Shown here one piece after another: positions 27,018 through 36,224 of a stretch of DNA of 64,000 bases. Source of the stretch: Phycisphaerales bacterium. Its GTDB lineage: Bacteria; Planctomycetota; Phycisphaerae; Phycisphaerales; UBA5793. Every line of letters begins with the position of its first letter. Positions within the stretch are counted from its first letter, which is position 1. The stretch is from contig JADZAS010000002.1 in assembly GCA_020852515.1 (NCBI GenBank), forward strand, positions 289,550 to 353,549. Reading direction: 5' to 3'. The position numbers were made by a program, and so were the translations under genes. The notes below the pieces were generated by a model. The model was not told the origin of the DNA. It searched no databases and saw nothing but the letters and a program-made list of their open reading frames with translations.

Positions 27018-28838
27018 CTACGGCTCAACGAGCGGCGAGATGGTGTTTGACATTACCGATGCGCTGCCGCGAGAGCCGCGGCGAATGACCGCCTGAAAGT
27101 GAAGGGTGCGTCCTGCCGCTCCGGGCGGTACCTGCAGTTCAAAAACTGCGTTGCCATCTGCGTCGGTCCATCGCGCCGCCTGTTCGGTCACGGGCGGAAG
27201 GAGACTGAGTTGCAGCCCGCCCAACTGGGACACTTGGGGTCCTTCGCCCACTCCCTGAAGACTCATCAGCAAGTGAACGAATTCGTCCGCTTCCGCGCCA
27301 GTCGCGGTAATCACCGCGCCCGAGCCGGCGACAAAGCTCGTATGCGTCAGATAGACCGGGCTGCCGAAGAAGACATACGCGCGGCCGGCGTCGGGTCCAC
27401 CGGCATCGTTGTAGACCGCGCCGACCGTGATGTCGGCGAAGCCGTCTCCGTTCATGTCCCCGGCCTTGTTGATTGAATACCCGAACTGGTCGCCCGTGGC
27501 TTCACCGGTCAGGCGAAGCAGCAGCTTTCCGGTGCGCCCAGAGAAAACGTAAGCGCGTCCGATCTCTGAGCCACCCTCGGTCGTCACGAACGGCGATCCG
27601 ATGGCAAAATCGTTGAATCCGTCCCGGTTGAGATCGCCCACACCGTGCACGACTCGGCCGAGCCGGTCATTGGCGAGGTCGCCATCGTATCGATAGAGAA
27701 GTTCCCGCGATGCGCCTGAATAGATGAAAATGCTGCCCGAATCGATTCCGTTGGCATCCGCGTAGGTCGCGCTCATGGCGATCTCAGGCACGTCATCGCC
27801 GTTGATATCTTCGAGGAATTTGACACGGTGGCCGAGTTGGTCGCCGGCCCGCTCGCCGTCGAATGCGCGGATCAGCGACCCATCCAGACCCGAATAGAGG
27901 TAGACGCGACCGGCGTTCCGCTTCGCTGGAGAATAATGCAGAGAGCCAATAAGCACGTCTGTGCGGCCATCCCCATCGACGTCGAATTCGCCCGCGACGC
28001 GCTCGCCGAGCGCATCGCCCGCATTCTCACCGACGTAGGAGCGAATGAGTTCGCCCGTCCGTCCCGAGAAGAGATAGACCTTGCCGGCGCCGGGACCACC
28101 TTCGGCGTTGCCAGGCGCGCCAATGGCGACGTCCGGCCGACCGTCGCCGTCCACATCACCCACCGGCGAAGCGCGAAAGCCGAAAAGATCGCCAGCCGCT
28201 TCGCCGATCCACTCGTGGATCAGCGCTCCTGAGCGGCCGTCGTAAAGATAAGCTGCGCCGGAATCGACGCCGGGGCCGTCGTAGGTCTGGCTGCTGATGA
28301 TCACATCGTTAACGCCATCGCCGTTGGTATCTCCCGCGTTGCTGAGATCCCATCCAAAGAAGCTGTCCTCCTGCGTGCCCGTCCAGACGTGCAGCACCTC
28401 GCCAGTGCGACCCGAGAAGGCATAGCAGCGCCCCGTGTTATTGTCGTGCTGGTAGGCCCCAAGCAGGACATCGGCTCGGCCATCGCCATCGAGATCGCCG
28501 ATGCGATCGAGCCGGTGACCCAGCTCGTCGTCGTTTCCTTCGCCATGGAAAACCAGCAGCGGCTCGCTGGTCGCGCCCGAGTACACCGTGCAGCGGCCGT
28601 TGTGATAGAGGCCCTCCGTGCTGTCGAAGCGCGCTGCGATCAGCACATCCTCAACGGTGTCGCCGTCGCAATCACCGATCGCCAGGGCCCGGGCCCCAAA
28701 CCACGTCAGCTCGCCCTCGCCGGTGAACGTGCGCTCGGCGCTTTCCGCGCCCCGATCGGGAGGCATGGCCGCTGCGGATGACCCCAGTGCCGCAGCCAAG
28801 ACCGCCAGGCGCATTAAAACCCATCGGTTTGCAGCCAT
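27018..28838 (-). CDS. Secreted FG-GAP repeat protein with the shared C-terminal module
   Basis: 606 residues with a signal peptide (about 1-24). At least seven integrin-alpha-type FG-GAP repeats occupy residues 35-490, each with a calcium-loop sequence such as DLDGDGRADVL, DTNGDGVNDVI or DMNGDGFADIT and an FSGRTGE strand. These predict a calcium-stabilised beta-propeller on the cell surface or outside. Residues from about 495 on carry the window's shared module (TATGAEADEF, LGGLQLSL, DADGNAVFELQVPPGAAG). A GAGGGGG Shine-Dalgarno and a good promoter at 28967-28995 lie upstream. The ligand is unknown. Confidence 0.85.
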   Translation of the reverse strand: MAANRWVLMRLAVLAAALGSSAAAMPPDRGAESAERTFTGEGELTWFGARALAIGDCDGDTVEDVLIAARFDSTEGLYHNGRCTVYSGATSEPLLVFHGEGNDDELGHRLDRIGDLDGDGRADVLLGAYQHDNNTGRCYAFSGRTGEVLHVWTGTQEDSFFGWDLSNAGDTNGDGVNDVIISSQTYDGPGVDSGAAYLYDGRSGALIHEWIGEAAGDLFGFRASPVGDVDGDGRPDVAIGAPGNAEGGPGAGKVYLFSGRTGELIRSYVGENAGDALGERVAGEFDVDGDGRTDVLIGSLHYSPAKRNAGRVYLYSGLDGSLIRAFDGERAGDQLGHRVKFLEDINGDDVPEIAMSATYADANGIDSGSIFIYSGASRELLYRYDGDLANDRLGRVVHGVGDLNRDGFNDFAIGSPFVTTEGGSEIGRAYVFSGRTGKLLLRLTGEATGDQFGYSINKAGDMNGDGFADITVGAVYNDAGGPDAGRAYVFFGSPVYLTHTSFVAGSGAVITATGAEADEFVHLLMSLQGVGEGPQVSQLGGLQLSLLPPVTEQAARWTDADGNAVFELQVPPGAAGRTLHFQAVIRRGSRGSASVMSNTISPLVEP

Positions 28839-29193
28839 TGCTCGAACCCCCTCGTTGGTTCAGTCCAGCCACGGACTCGGCGGAATAGTCCCGCCCGACG
28901 TTCCCCGCCTCGATCCAGCCCCGGCAGAGCCTCAGCGGAGGTCGAGGGCGTGCGGAACGCGACCACACAATACCTCGTTTTCCCTGAGTTTGCAACGGCC
29001 ATCTGAGAAAACACCTCATTCTGAACTCGTCAAATCCCCGCCATAGCCGCCAACTTTCCAGCCGCCGTCACCTCGGGTGTCTGAGGCCCGGCCCATCGTC
29101 CTCGGGCTGGCGACAGCGGGCATCCTCGGTACAATGCTCGCCGTCGGTTCCCGGGCTCTCGCCCGCACGCGCCGGAAACGTAAGGAGACCATC
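28839..29193. other. 355-bp divergent intergenic region
   Basis: Contains the minus-strand promoter of the FG-GAP gene, a leader of about 120 nt, and on the plus side TACAAT at 29130-29135, a likely -10 for fbaB about 60 bp before its start. No small gene was recognised; an in-frame upstream extension of fbaB was rejected. Confidence 0.5.
28967..28995 (-). promoter_or_regulatory. Sigma70-type promoter of the FG-GAP gene
   Basis: On the minus strand TTGCAA and TATTGT are separated by 17 bp. The leader would be about 120 nt, GC-rich and ends with GAGGGGG before the ATG. Confidence 0.65.
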
Positions 29194-30249
29194 ATGTCCG
29201 CTGTCAAAGAGCACCTGTCCGGCGAAGACCAGTCGCTGCTTTCCTATCGCTGCAAGGGCATCAGCGCCGAGCATCTGCACCTGCCCGGGCCCGACTTTGT
29301 CGATCGCGTGCTCGCGGCTTCGGATCGCAATCCCGCGGTTCTGCGCAACTACCAGACGATCCTCAACCACGGCCGGCTCGGCGGCAGCGGATTTGTCTCC
29401 ATCCTCCCGGTCGATCAGGGCATCGAGCACACCGCCGGCGCTTCGTTCGCCCCCAACCCGATCTACTTCGATCCGGAGAACATTGTCCGGTTAGCCATCG
29501 AGGGCGGATGCAACGCGGTGGCTTCGACCTTCGGCGTGCTCGGATCGGTGGCTCGCAAATACGCGCACAAGATCCCCTTCCTCGTCAAACTGAATCACAA
29601 CCAGTTGATGTCGTACCCGAACACCTACGACCAGATCTCGTTCGGATCGGTGCGCCTGGCATACGAGATGGGCGCGGTCGCAGTCGGCGCCACGATCTAC
29701 TTCGGCTCGGAGGAATCGAACCGCCAGATCCAGGAAGTCACCGAGTGGTTTGAGGAAGCGCACGCGCTGGGCATGGTTACGGTGCTGTGGTGCTACCTGC
29801 GCAACAGCGCCTTCAAGGTCGATGGCAAGGACTACCACGTCTCGGCCGACGGCACCGGGCAGGCGAATCACCTGGGCGTAACCATCCAGGCGGACATCAT
29901 CAAGCAGAAGCAGGCGGAGAACAACGGCATCTTCAACGCCATCAAGTTCGCCAAGACCAACAAGAAGGTCTACGACGAACTCACGCCCGGCGATCATCCC
30001 ATCGAACTCTGCCGCTACCAGGTCGCCAACTGCTTCATGGGGCGCTCGGGCCTGATCAACTCCGGCGGCGAGAGCAAGGGCGGCAGCGATTTTGCCGACG
30101 CCGTGCGCACCGCCGTCATCAACAAACGCGCGGGCGGCATGGGCCTGATCTCAGGCCGCAAAGCCTTCCAGCGCCCCATGAGCGAAGGCGTGAAACTCCT
30201 CAACGCAATCCAGGATGTGTATCTCGACAAGGCCGTGACGATCGCGTAG
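29194..30249 (+). CDS. fbaB: Class I fructose-bisphosphate aldolase, FbaB/DhnA type
   Basis: Cleaves fructose 1,6-bisphosphate to the two triose phosphates through a Schiff base. The 351-residue sequence is strikingly close to the E. coli FbaB pattern throughout, for example [50 protein letters not shown] and [18 protein letters not shown]. The start was placed at ATG 29194 because AAGGAG is six bases upstream; an earlier in-frame start adds a non-homologous hydrophobic stretch. The gene stands alone. Confidence 0.95.
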   Translation: MSAVKEHLSGEDQSLLSYRCKGISAEHLHLPGPDFVDRVLAASDRNPAVLRNYQTILNHGRLGGSGFVSILPVDQGIEHTAGASFAPNPIYFDPENIVRLAIEGGCNAVASTFGVLGSVARKYAHKIPFLVKLNHNQLMSYPNTYDQISFGSVRLAYEMGAVAVGATIYFGSEESNRQIQEVTEWFEEAHALGMVTVLWCYLRNSAFKVDGKDYHVSADGTGQANHLGVTIQADIIKQKQAENNGIFNAIKFAKTNKKVYDELTPGDHPIELCRYQVANCFMGRSGLINSGGESKGGSDFADAVRTAVINKRAGGMGLISGRKAFQRPMSEGVKLLNAIQDVYLDKAVTIA

Positions 30250-30282
30250 GCGCGTGCGCCCCGGGCAAGCGGCGCTGTGCGA

Positions 30283-32085
30283 TCACTTGGGCTGCTGTCC
30301 GTAGCCGCCGATCTGGCGGTGGATGTAGTCGGGCGCCACGACGATGACCACGTCCCCCCAGTAGCGGACGATCGCCGGTTTGTAGTGGGCCACGAACTGC
30401 CTGCCGGCGCCAATGGGCACGTTGCTCGTCACCGCCGGCCGGGCGGGATCGGCATTCGCCGGCCGCAGGTTCTTGTTGTAACCCTCGAGGAACGCGCTCT
30501 CCTCTTGGTCAGGGTCCTGCCCCCAGTCCCACGCCTCCGGTTCGACGGCCCCCACCACCGTCTCGACGAAGTCGAGCCCGAGCGCCTCCGACGGCGTGCG
30601 CCCCACCGCTTCAGCGCCTCCTCCGCCGAGATTCGGCGCGTCCCACATGAGATCGCGAATGTTGTACACGCGCAGGTCGCGAGCCGCATCGACTGACAGG
30701 CTCTCCTTCGTTCCAACTTCGACAAACCCTGGCCGGATCTGCCAGGTGCAGTCGAAGCCCGCCTGCTGGCTGCACTGGCTCACGAGCGATTCGATCACGA
30801 GGCGCAGGCTCATGCGATCGTGGCTGAAGGTGATCGGCGCATCGGCCGGCATTCCCCATGGCGCCCCGTCCTCCGTGAAGCGAGCGATGATCGGCACGCC
30901 GGAATCGCGGCTCAGTTGCGCAAACGCCTCGCGGGCGGGCACAGCGCTCAACGTCACCGGCACGATGCGCGACTCGATCGCCTTCGCCAGCCGCGTTCGA
31001 ACCTCTTCGATGCTGCTCATTCCGCTGAACAGGATGCCTCGTTCTGCATCGTCTTCATGTTCAATCTGCTGAACGGGAACCGGGTCGGGCAGTCCGCCGG
31101 AGCGCATCGCCGCGCCAGGAGCAGTATCGACGCGAATGAGGCGGATGAAGTTGGTTTCGCCGTCGGCGTCCGGCGGCGACGACGACGACCACGACGCTTC
31201 GATCGTTCCGCGGTCAGGCGCGATTGGTCTGGGGTAGCCGCCCATGGCGCGGTGCATGAAGTCGGGGGCCGCGACAGTCAGGATGCCATCTTTCAGCATG
31301 CGCATCTGCGCGATGCAGTGTTCGTTCTCGGCCTCCGTGTGCATGCGATAGCGTCGATCGGCCGGGAGAACGTTCCTGAGTTGATCGCCGAAGTCCCAGT
31401 TGCCTGGTTCGATGAGATCGACAAAGCCGCGCACCAAGGCGCGCTGGATCTCACCGCGGCTCTGCCGGATCTCGCCCGCACCCCCGCGGTATTGCGCTTT
31501 CATGTGTCCGTCATACAACGCAGCGGCCCGATGTGAATGCGTATTGAACGCATCGGTGTTCGGCAACGGCCTTCGACCGCCTACCGGATCGGGCGCTTGA
31601 AAGTACGGCTTGCTCGCCAGGAGATCGCTCAGGTCGTAGAGGCGCTGCTCGCGCGAGCCTCGCGTCGAGAGCCGCGATTTGGTGCCGACTTCGATGACTC
31701 CGGGACCGATCTGCCATGTGAGCGCATCGGCAAACGCAGCCTGCGCGACGATCATCTCCAGCGCCAGAGCGGCGCTCACATCGCGCGCTTCGAGCGTGAT
31801 GCGCGTGTCCGGGCGGTCCGGCTCGCCGAAGGCTTCATCCGACCAGTAGTCAACCACCGTCCAGCCGATCGCATCGCCGAGCATCATGAACGCTTCGTGC
31901 GAGGGCTGGTCATGCAGACTTACATCCACCCGGGTGAACAGCAACGCGCCGAGAATCTGTCCCTTGATCTGATCATCCGGCGGATCAGCGGCGCTGGCGC
32001 TTGAAGGGTGAATTGTCATCAGACCGATCAGCAGCAGGATCAGGACCCGCGTCAGCCCGCAACGGCGAAGGTGAGTCTGAATCAT
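30283..32085 (-). CDS. Secreted protein with a duplicated secretin N0/STN-like domain
   Basis: 600 residues of unknown function with a signal peptide (about 1-32, ending ASA). Two copies of a domain of about 250 residues lie in tandem. Matching pairs include ALTWQIGPGVIEVGTKSRLS with DCTWQIRPGFVEVGTKESLS, RLYDLSDLL with RVYNIRDLM, VDLIEPGNWDFG with VGAVEPEAWDWG, and AAPDFMHRAMGGY with VAPDYIHRQIGGY. The first 100 residues of each copy resemble the short domain at the N-terminus of secretins and TonB receptors. Of two adjacent ATG codons the second (32085) has the better GGAG spacing. No secretin pore domain follows, so it may be a periplasmic adaptor. Confidence 0.65.
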   Translation of the reverse strand: MIQTHLRRCGLTRVLILLLIGLMTIHPSSASAADPPDDQIKGQILGALLFTRVDVSLHDQPSHEAFMMLGDAIGWTVVDYWSDEAFGEPDRPDTRITLEARDVSAALALEMIVAQAAFADALTWQIGPGVIEVGTKSRLSTRGSREQRLYDLSDLLASKPYFQAPDPVGGRRPLPNTDAFNTHSHRAAALYDGHMKAQYRGGAGEIRQSRGEIQRALVRGFVDLIEPGNWDFGDQLRNVLPADRRYRMHTEAENEHCIAQMRMLKDGILTVAAPDFMHRAMGGYPRPIAPDRGTIEASWSSSSPPDADGETNFIRLIRVDTAPGAAMRSGGLPDPVPVQQIEHEDDAERGILFSGMSSIEEVRTRLAKAIESRIVPVTLSAVPAREAFAQLSRDSGVPIIARFTEDGAPWGMPADAPITFSHDRMSLRLVIESLVSQCSQQAGFDCTWQIRPGFVEVGTKESLSVDAARDLRVYNIRDLMWDAPNLGGGGAEAVGRTPSEALGLDFVETVVGAVEPEAWDWGQDPDQEESAFLEGYNKNLRPANADPARPAVTSNVPIGAGRQFVAHYKPAIVRYWGDVVIVVAPDYIHRQIGGYGQQPK

Positions 32086-32669
32086 CATCGCTCCATCCGA
32101 GAGTGGGGTTGCACCTCTGGACGCAGCGATGGCTTCGCTCTGTCGAAAACCTGCGGTCGGCGTTGCCTTCTTTCCCGACCGGGACCGCCGGCTTGGTGAT
32201 CGCCTTGTCAACTGGTGAGGCAGTGGAGACTCTGGTCGGATCCAGAAAGTCATCGTTCGCGGCCCGACTGTCCTGACCGCGAACGAGCGATGGACTTGCC
32301 ATTGACGAGGCGGCATTCGCCCGCGCTATCTCACCGTGCCGAGTGGCTCACTTTGACCCTCGCGATGCACGCGCCGGGCGGGCAGCAAATTGGCGCAAAG
32401 TGACCGGGCTACGCGACAAAGCGGCGGTGGGTGCTCGGGAATTTGCCTGACAGCGCGGTTAAATCCGGCCGAAATGGACGAGTTTCGCAACCACGCCGGC
32501 GCCAGGTGCGAAAGATCAATTCGTGCAGAAACGCGACAATCCTGCCCGAAATGATTCAACCCGGCGGGCCAACGCCCGATCTTCAGAGGGTGGGCTCGGC
32601 GCTTTACTCGCCGAGTCGGATCAGCCGAGCCGGTTTACCGACCTGATGGCGGACATGGAGACCAGGCGC
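32086..32669. other. 584-bp stretch without a recognisable gene
   Basis: Lies between the divergent duplicated-domain gene and the 5-formyl-THF cyclo-ligase gene. Visible structure: outer arms CACTTT (32348) and AAAGTG (ending 32402) around GCGCC/GGCGC, and a hairpin CTCGGCG/CGCCGAG at 32595-32615. In many bacteria 6S RNA lies directly upstream of this cyclo-ligase gene, so the stretch is a place to look for it, but I could not fold a convincing 6S structure. An in-frame 5' extension of the cyclo-ligase is open through part of it and is not credible as protein. Confidence 0.4.
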
Positions 32670-33290
32670 ATGGGCGGTCAGGATCGCAGCCTTCTGCAGG
32701 CCAAGCAGGCGATGCGGAACGAGATGAAGGCCCGGCTCGCCGCCTACGACCCGCCGGCCCTGTACAGTCTTTCGATCCAGGCGTGCGAGAACCTCGTCTC
32801 CTCCGAGGCGTTTCAGCACGCCCGCACCATTATGATGTACGCCTCCCTGCCGCAGGAGGTCGATGTCTCGCACATCGCCCTGCGGTGTTATCAGGACAAT
32901 CGCACCGTCTGCCTGCCCAAAATCGACTGGGACCACCACCGCATGTGGCCGGTTCCGGTCAACAGTTTCGACGATCGTTCTCTGGTGGAAGACCGCTATG
33001 GCCTGCGCTGCCCGGAGCGCGGCTGCCCGATGCCCGTCGAGATGATCGACCTGGTCATTGTGCCGGGAGTGGCGTTTGACACAGACGGCCACCGGCTCGG
33101 CCGCGGGGGCGGGTATTACGACCGCTTTCTGGGCCAGAGCGGCTTCATCGGCCGATGTATAGGGCTGTGCTTTGACTGCCAGATCGTCGACGCCGTTCCC
33201 CGCGCCGGTCACGACATCGTCATGGACCTTGTCGCGACCGATCGGCGGCTGATCTCCGTCGACCCGGCGGTCCGAGGACATCGGTCCTGA
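32670..33290 (+). CDS. 5-formyltetrahydrofolate cyclo-ligase
   Basis: Converts 5-formyl-THF to 5,10-methenyl-THF with ATP. The family pattern is clear: MRNEMKARLA near the N-terminus, TIMMYASLPQEVD, LVIVPGVAFDTDGHRLGRGG and GGGYYDRFL, and a C-terminal HDIVMDLVATD. The start was placed at ATG 32670 because GGAG is nine bases upstream and the protein then has 206 residues, close to the family size; ATG 32646 or 32655 are alternatives. The L,D-transpeptidase gene follows after 108 bp on the same strand. FolC at 13.6 kb belongs to the same folate metabolism but is not linked. Confidence 0.92.
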   Translation: MGGQDRSLLQAKQAMRNEMKARLAAYDPPALYSLSIQACENLVSSEAFQHARTIMMYASLPQEVDVSHIALRCYQDNRTVCLPKIDWDHHRMWPVPVNSFDDRSLVEDRYGLRCPERGCPMPVEMIDLVIVPGVAFDTDGHRLGRGGGYYDRFLGQSGFIGRCIGLCFDCQIVDAVPRAGHDIVMDLVATDRRLISVDPAVRGHRS

Positions 33291-33398
33291 GCCGCGCTCG
33301 CCGCCTCCCGCACCGGATCTGCTGAATCGGCGGCCGTGCGACGCCCGCGGCGACGTACCATCCAACTTCAGACCCGCCCCAGACAGACGGAGCCTCCC

Positions 33399-34718
33399 AT
33401 GGTTCTCGCCTCCCAGATGGCACGCCCCGGCACGACCCGATCCAACATGTACGCGCGCGGCGGCGCGCGGCGAAACCGCCTCATCGCCGTCGGCGGCGGC
33501 GGCCTCGTGCTGCTGCTCGCGGCGTGGTGGCTCTGGCCCAATTCATCCTCCGGCGCCGAAAGCGGCGGCGGCGTTGAGACTCAAGAGGCGGGACTCGCCA
33601 GCGGCGGTCACGACGGCAAGCCCGCCACAGGCGAACCAGACACACACCTTGCCAGCCAGTCGCAACCCGAGCGCCAGCAGCCCCGCATTCGCAACGAGCA
33701 GCGCGAACTCGAGCCCATGCTGCCTCAGGGCATCGACCCTGGAGATGCGCCCGTCGAGTCGCCCGAGGAAGATGCGCGCGAGGCCGCAAAGGCCGGCGCG
33801 CCGCCGCTGACGATGGGTGAAGCACCACGACAGAACAACGCCCAGGCAGACTCACCTGTCGTTTCGACGCAGAAAGAAAGTCCGGCGGCGAGTCCAGCGA
33901 AGGAAACGCCGGCGCCAAGCCCGTCCTTCGTACCCAACGACACCGACGCCGCCGTAGCCGCGCTGCTCGAGCGGGCCGACCGCGAGATCACCGCCGGCCA
34001 ACTCGTGCAGGGCCGAGCCACGCTCAACGAAGCGCTCACTCACCCGCGCGTCGGCATCGCCGCCGAGCAGATCCGCACGCGCCTGGCTGAACTCAACGCC
34101 CTGATGGTGTTCGGCAAGACGGTGACCAAAGGCGATCCTTTTGCAGGCACGCACGTCATCAAGTCCGGCGACCGGCTCGTGTTCATCGCGCGCAACCACT
34201 CCATCGACTACCGATTCCTCGCGCACATCAACGGCATGAGCAATCCGGACCAGATTCGACTCGGCCAGAATCTCAAGGTGATCCACGGCCCGTTCCACGT
34301 TGAAATCGACAAGAGCGACTACCGACTCGACGTGTACCTCGGCGAAGCCGGCTCGACGCAGCGCACTTACGTCCGCTCGTTCTTCATCGGCCTGGGCGAA
34401 CTCGGCTCGACTCCCACGGGCCAGTTCCGCGTGCGGCCCAACAGCAAACTTGAGAACCCCGCGTGGACCAACCCGCGCACGGGCGAGCACTACACCGCCA
34501 ACGACCCCAAGAATCCCATCGGCGACTACTGGATCGGCCTCGAAGGCACCGACGAGCAGACGAAGCTGCTCGACGGCTACGGCATCCACGGCACCATCGA
34601 TCCGACCTCCATCGGCCGCCAGATGAGCATGGGCTGCGTGCGCCTCTATGACGACGACATCAAGCTGCTCTACGGCATGCTCGTACCTGAGAAGAGCACG
34701 GTGGTAATCCGCGATTAG
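33399..34718 (+). CDS. L,D-transpeptidase with LysM domain
   Basis: 439-residue membrane-anchored cell-wall enzyme. The order is a membrane segment (28-46), a long Pro/Ser/Glu-rich linker (50-180), a helical stretch with a tetratricopeptide-like look (182-235), a LysM domain (251-295, THVIKSGDRLVFIARNHSID) and a YkuD domain (299-439). Catalytic residues are His397 in GIHGT and Cys413 in SMGCVRL. It predicts 3-3 cross-links or lipoprotein attachment to peptidoglycan. GGAG six bases upstream supports the ATG. Confidence 0.9.
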   Translation: MVLASQMARPGTTRSNMYARGGARRNRLIAVGGGGLVLLLAAWWLWPNSSSGAESGGGVETQEAGLASGGHDGKPATGEPDTHLASQSQPERQQPRIRNEQRELEPMLPQGIDPGDAPVESPEEDAREAAKAGAPPLTMGEAPRQNNAQADSPVVSTQKESPAASPAKETPAPSPSFVPNDTDAAVAALLERADREITAGQLVQGRATLNEALTHPRVGIAAEQIRTRLAELNALMVFGKTVTKGDPFAGTHVIKSGDRLVFIARNHSIDYRFLAHINGMSNPDQIRLGQNLKVIHGPFHVEIDKSDYRLDVYLGEAGSTQRTYVRSFFIGLGELGSTPTGQFRVRPNSKLENPAWTNPRTGEHYTANDPKNPIGDYWIGLEGTDEQTKLLDGYGIHGTIDPTSIGRQMSMGCVRLYDDDIKLLYGMLVPEKSTVVIRD

Positions 34719-34734
34719 CGCGGCTCGAGTCGAC

Positions 34735-36006
34735 TCAGTTGCGATACCACACTCTGAAATGCTCCTCGACGGAGATCTCGTCGCAGGGGATCGTCACTTC
34801 GCCGGCCCAGTAGGAATCAGCGCTGGCAATGCGCAGGGCCCGCTGTGCGCTGCCGCGGATGCGCAGCGCGTACCGTTCCGGCTCCGCCTTCAGGTCGTCG
34901 TACGCCAGGGAGCCGAGGACGATCAGATCGTCCTCACGCCGAAAGGCAAACGCGGCTGAGTGACCATCTGCGAGTTTCTCCGCGATGACTTCACCATCGC
35001 GAAGCACATCCACCTCCACGGCGATCGCCATCCCGCGCGTGCGCTCATCGTCGATGAACGAGAGGTCGAGATTCAGCCATGACCGGCGATCGTCGTCTTC
35101 CTGCAGACAACAGATCTGCGGCTTCATGTGCGCCGCGACCAACGAGTCGATCTCGGGTGTGGAAACGGGCGTGATTGCCTCCTCTACCGTTCTCACAAAA
35201 GTCATCGGTATTGAAACACGGATGCGGTTGCCCCGGCTCGCCATACCGGGCCCTTGCATCACATACTCCAAATGATACCGACCCGGGTGCACACCTTGGA
35301 CAGGTGCGAGTCCGGCTTCTCCGTAGGAAACTATGCTCCCGCTGCCTGTCTGCGAGATCGTGCTGGCCAGGTTGCTTGACACAACACTGCCAGCCTCATC
35401 GATGATCGAGGGCGCGAAAGAGTCCGCACCTCCAAACCACCCGACCAGTCGCACGCCCACCTCCAGCGGAACATCGACCGGCCAGCGATCGCGCGCCCAG
35501 ACGAGCTCGGCTCGGGTCAGAAGCGTCTGCCACTCACCTCTTGAGAACGCCTCACCCGAGGCAATGCGCCGCTCAACTTCGCCGATCACGGGGTGTGGCA
35601 CCATGCTCCAGCCTTCCGGCCGGTCCAGCCTGGTGTATTCCTGTTCAGGCGGCGGGGTGAAGTGAACAAGAATCGGCGTGGGCACACCCGCAAGCCAGCC
35701 GTGTTCGTAGATCGCCCGGGCGTAGTTCCAGAGGTAGACGCCGAGCCAGGCGAGCGCGAGGAAGGCGACGCCGCGCCAACGCCTCCGCCACTTGTGCAGT
35801 TGCCGCTCGCACGTGGCGGTGTAGCCGCACTCGCTGCACGTCAAGCCCGGTGAATGCGAGAGATCATACCAGCATTTCGGGCATCGCCGGCTGCGCGCAA
35901 ACCGCCGCAACAGACCATCACCAAACAGGCAAGCCGCGAGAGCAGCAACGGTCGCGCCGAGCGCGATCCAACTGAGCCAGAACCAGAGCGAGTCGTTCTG
36001 AGCCAT
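34735..36006 (-). CDS. Membrane protein with Cys4 zinc ribbon, unknown outer domain
   Basis: 423 residues of unknown function. A membrane segment (8-28) is followed by a basic stretch, the ribbon CPKCWYDL...CSECGYTA (Cys42, 45, 57, 60), the run RQLHKWRRRWR, a second membrane segment (79-95) and about 320 residues outside, beta-rich, with no family I recognise. The same order of parts occurs in the proteins at 16.0 and 40.2 kb. The start is ATG 36006: TACACT ends six bases upstream and no Shine-Dalgarno is present, again a leaderless-type start. GC content looks lower than in neighbouring genes. Confidence 0.68.
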   Translation of the reverse strand: MAQNDSLWFWLSWIALGATVAALAACLFGDGLLRRFARSRRCPKCWYDLSHSPGLTCSECGYTATCERQLHKWRRRWRGVAFLALAWLGVYLWNYARAIYEHGWLAGVPTPILVHFTPPPEQEYTRLDRPEGWSMVPHPVIGEVERRIASGEAFSRGEWQTLLTRAELVWARDRWPVDVPLEVGVRLVGWFGGADSFAPSIIDEAGSVVSSNLASTISQTGSGSIVSYGEAGLAPVQGVHPGRYHLEYVMQGPGMASRGNRIRVSIPMTFVRTVEEAITPVSTPEIDSLVAAHMKPQICCLQEDDDRRSWLNLDLSFIDDERTRGMAIAVEVDVLRDGEVIAEKLADGHSAAFAFRREDDLIVLGSLAYDDLKAEPERYALRIRGSAQRALRIASADSYWAGEVTIPCDEISVEEHFRVWYRN

Positions 36007-36012
36007 GCCTGA

Positions 36013-36018
36013 AGTGTA
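36013..36018 (-). promoter_or_regulatory. -10-like hexamer of a leaderless start
   Basis: On the minus strand TACACT ends six bases before the ATG of the 423-residue zinc-ribbon protein. Confidence 0.45.
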
Positions 36019-36224
36019 CCGGCGCGGCCGGCCGCACGAGCCGTTCGAACAGCATCCGGCAGGTCGATTTCGCAGATGTTGCTCTCGCGTTGCGCTGGGG
36101 CCAGAATGTCCCCGGGTACTGCCGGATGGGACACGCCAAGGCAACGGTTCGCCGGTATACCCTATCAGTCCCACGCCGCGCGACCCGCGCGGCGGGTGTG
36201 AGAGTCCTGCAAGGAGCGATCCCA

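Noticed and set aside
29077..29193. Upstream start for fbaB giving a hydrophobic N-terminal extension
   Set aside because: The FbaB family starts at the inner ATG, which has AAGGAG six bases upstream; the extension contains a likely -10 element, TACAAT.
32383..32420. GCGCAAAGTGACCGGGCTA resembles half of a c-di-GMP-I riboswitch
   Set aside because: The preceding GGCAAA half-site is not followed by the P1b hairpin and the GGTTACCG receptor part is missing, so the likeness is partial.
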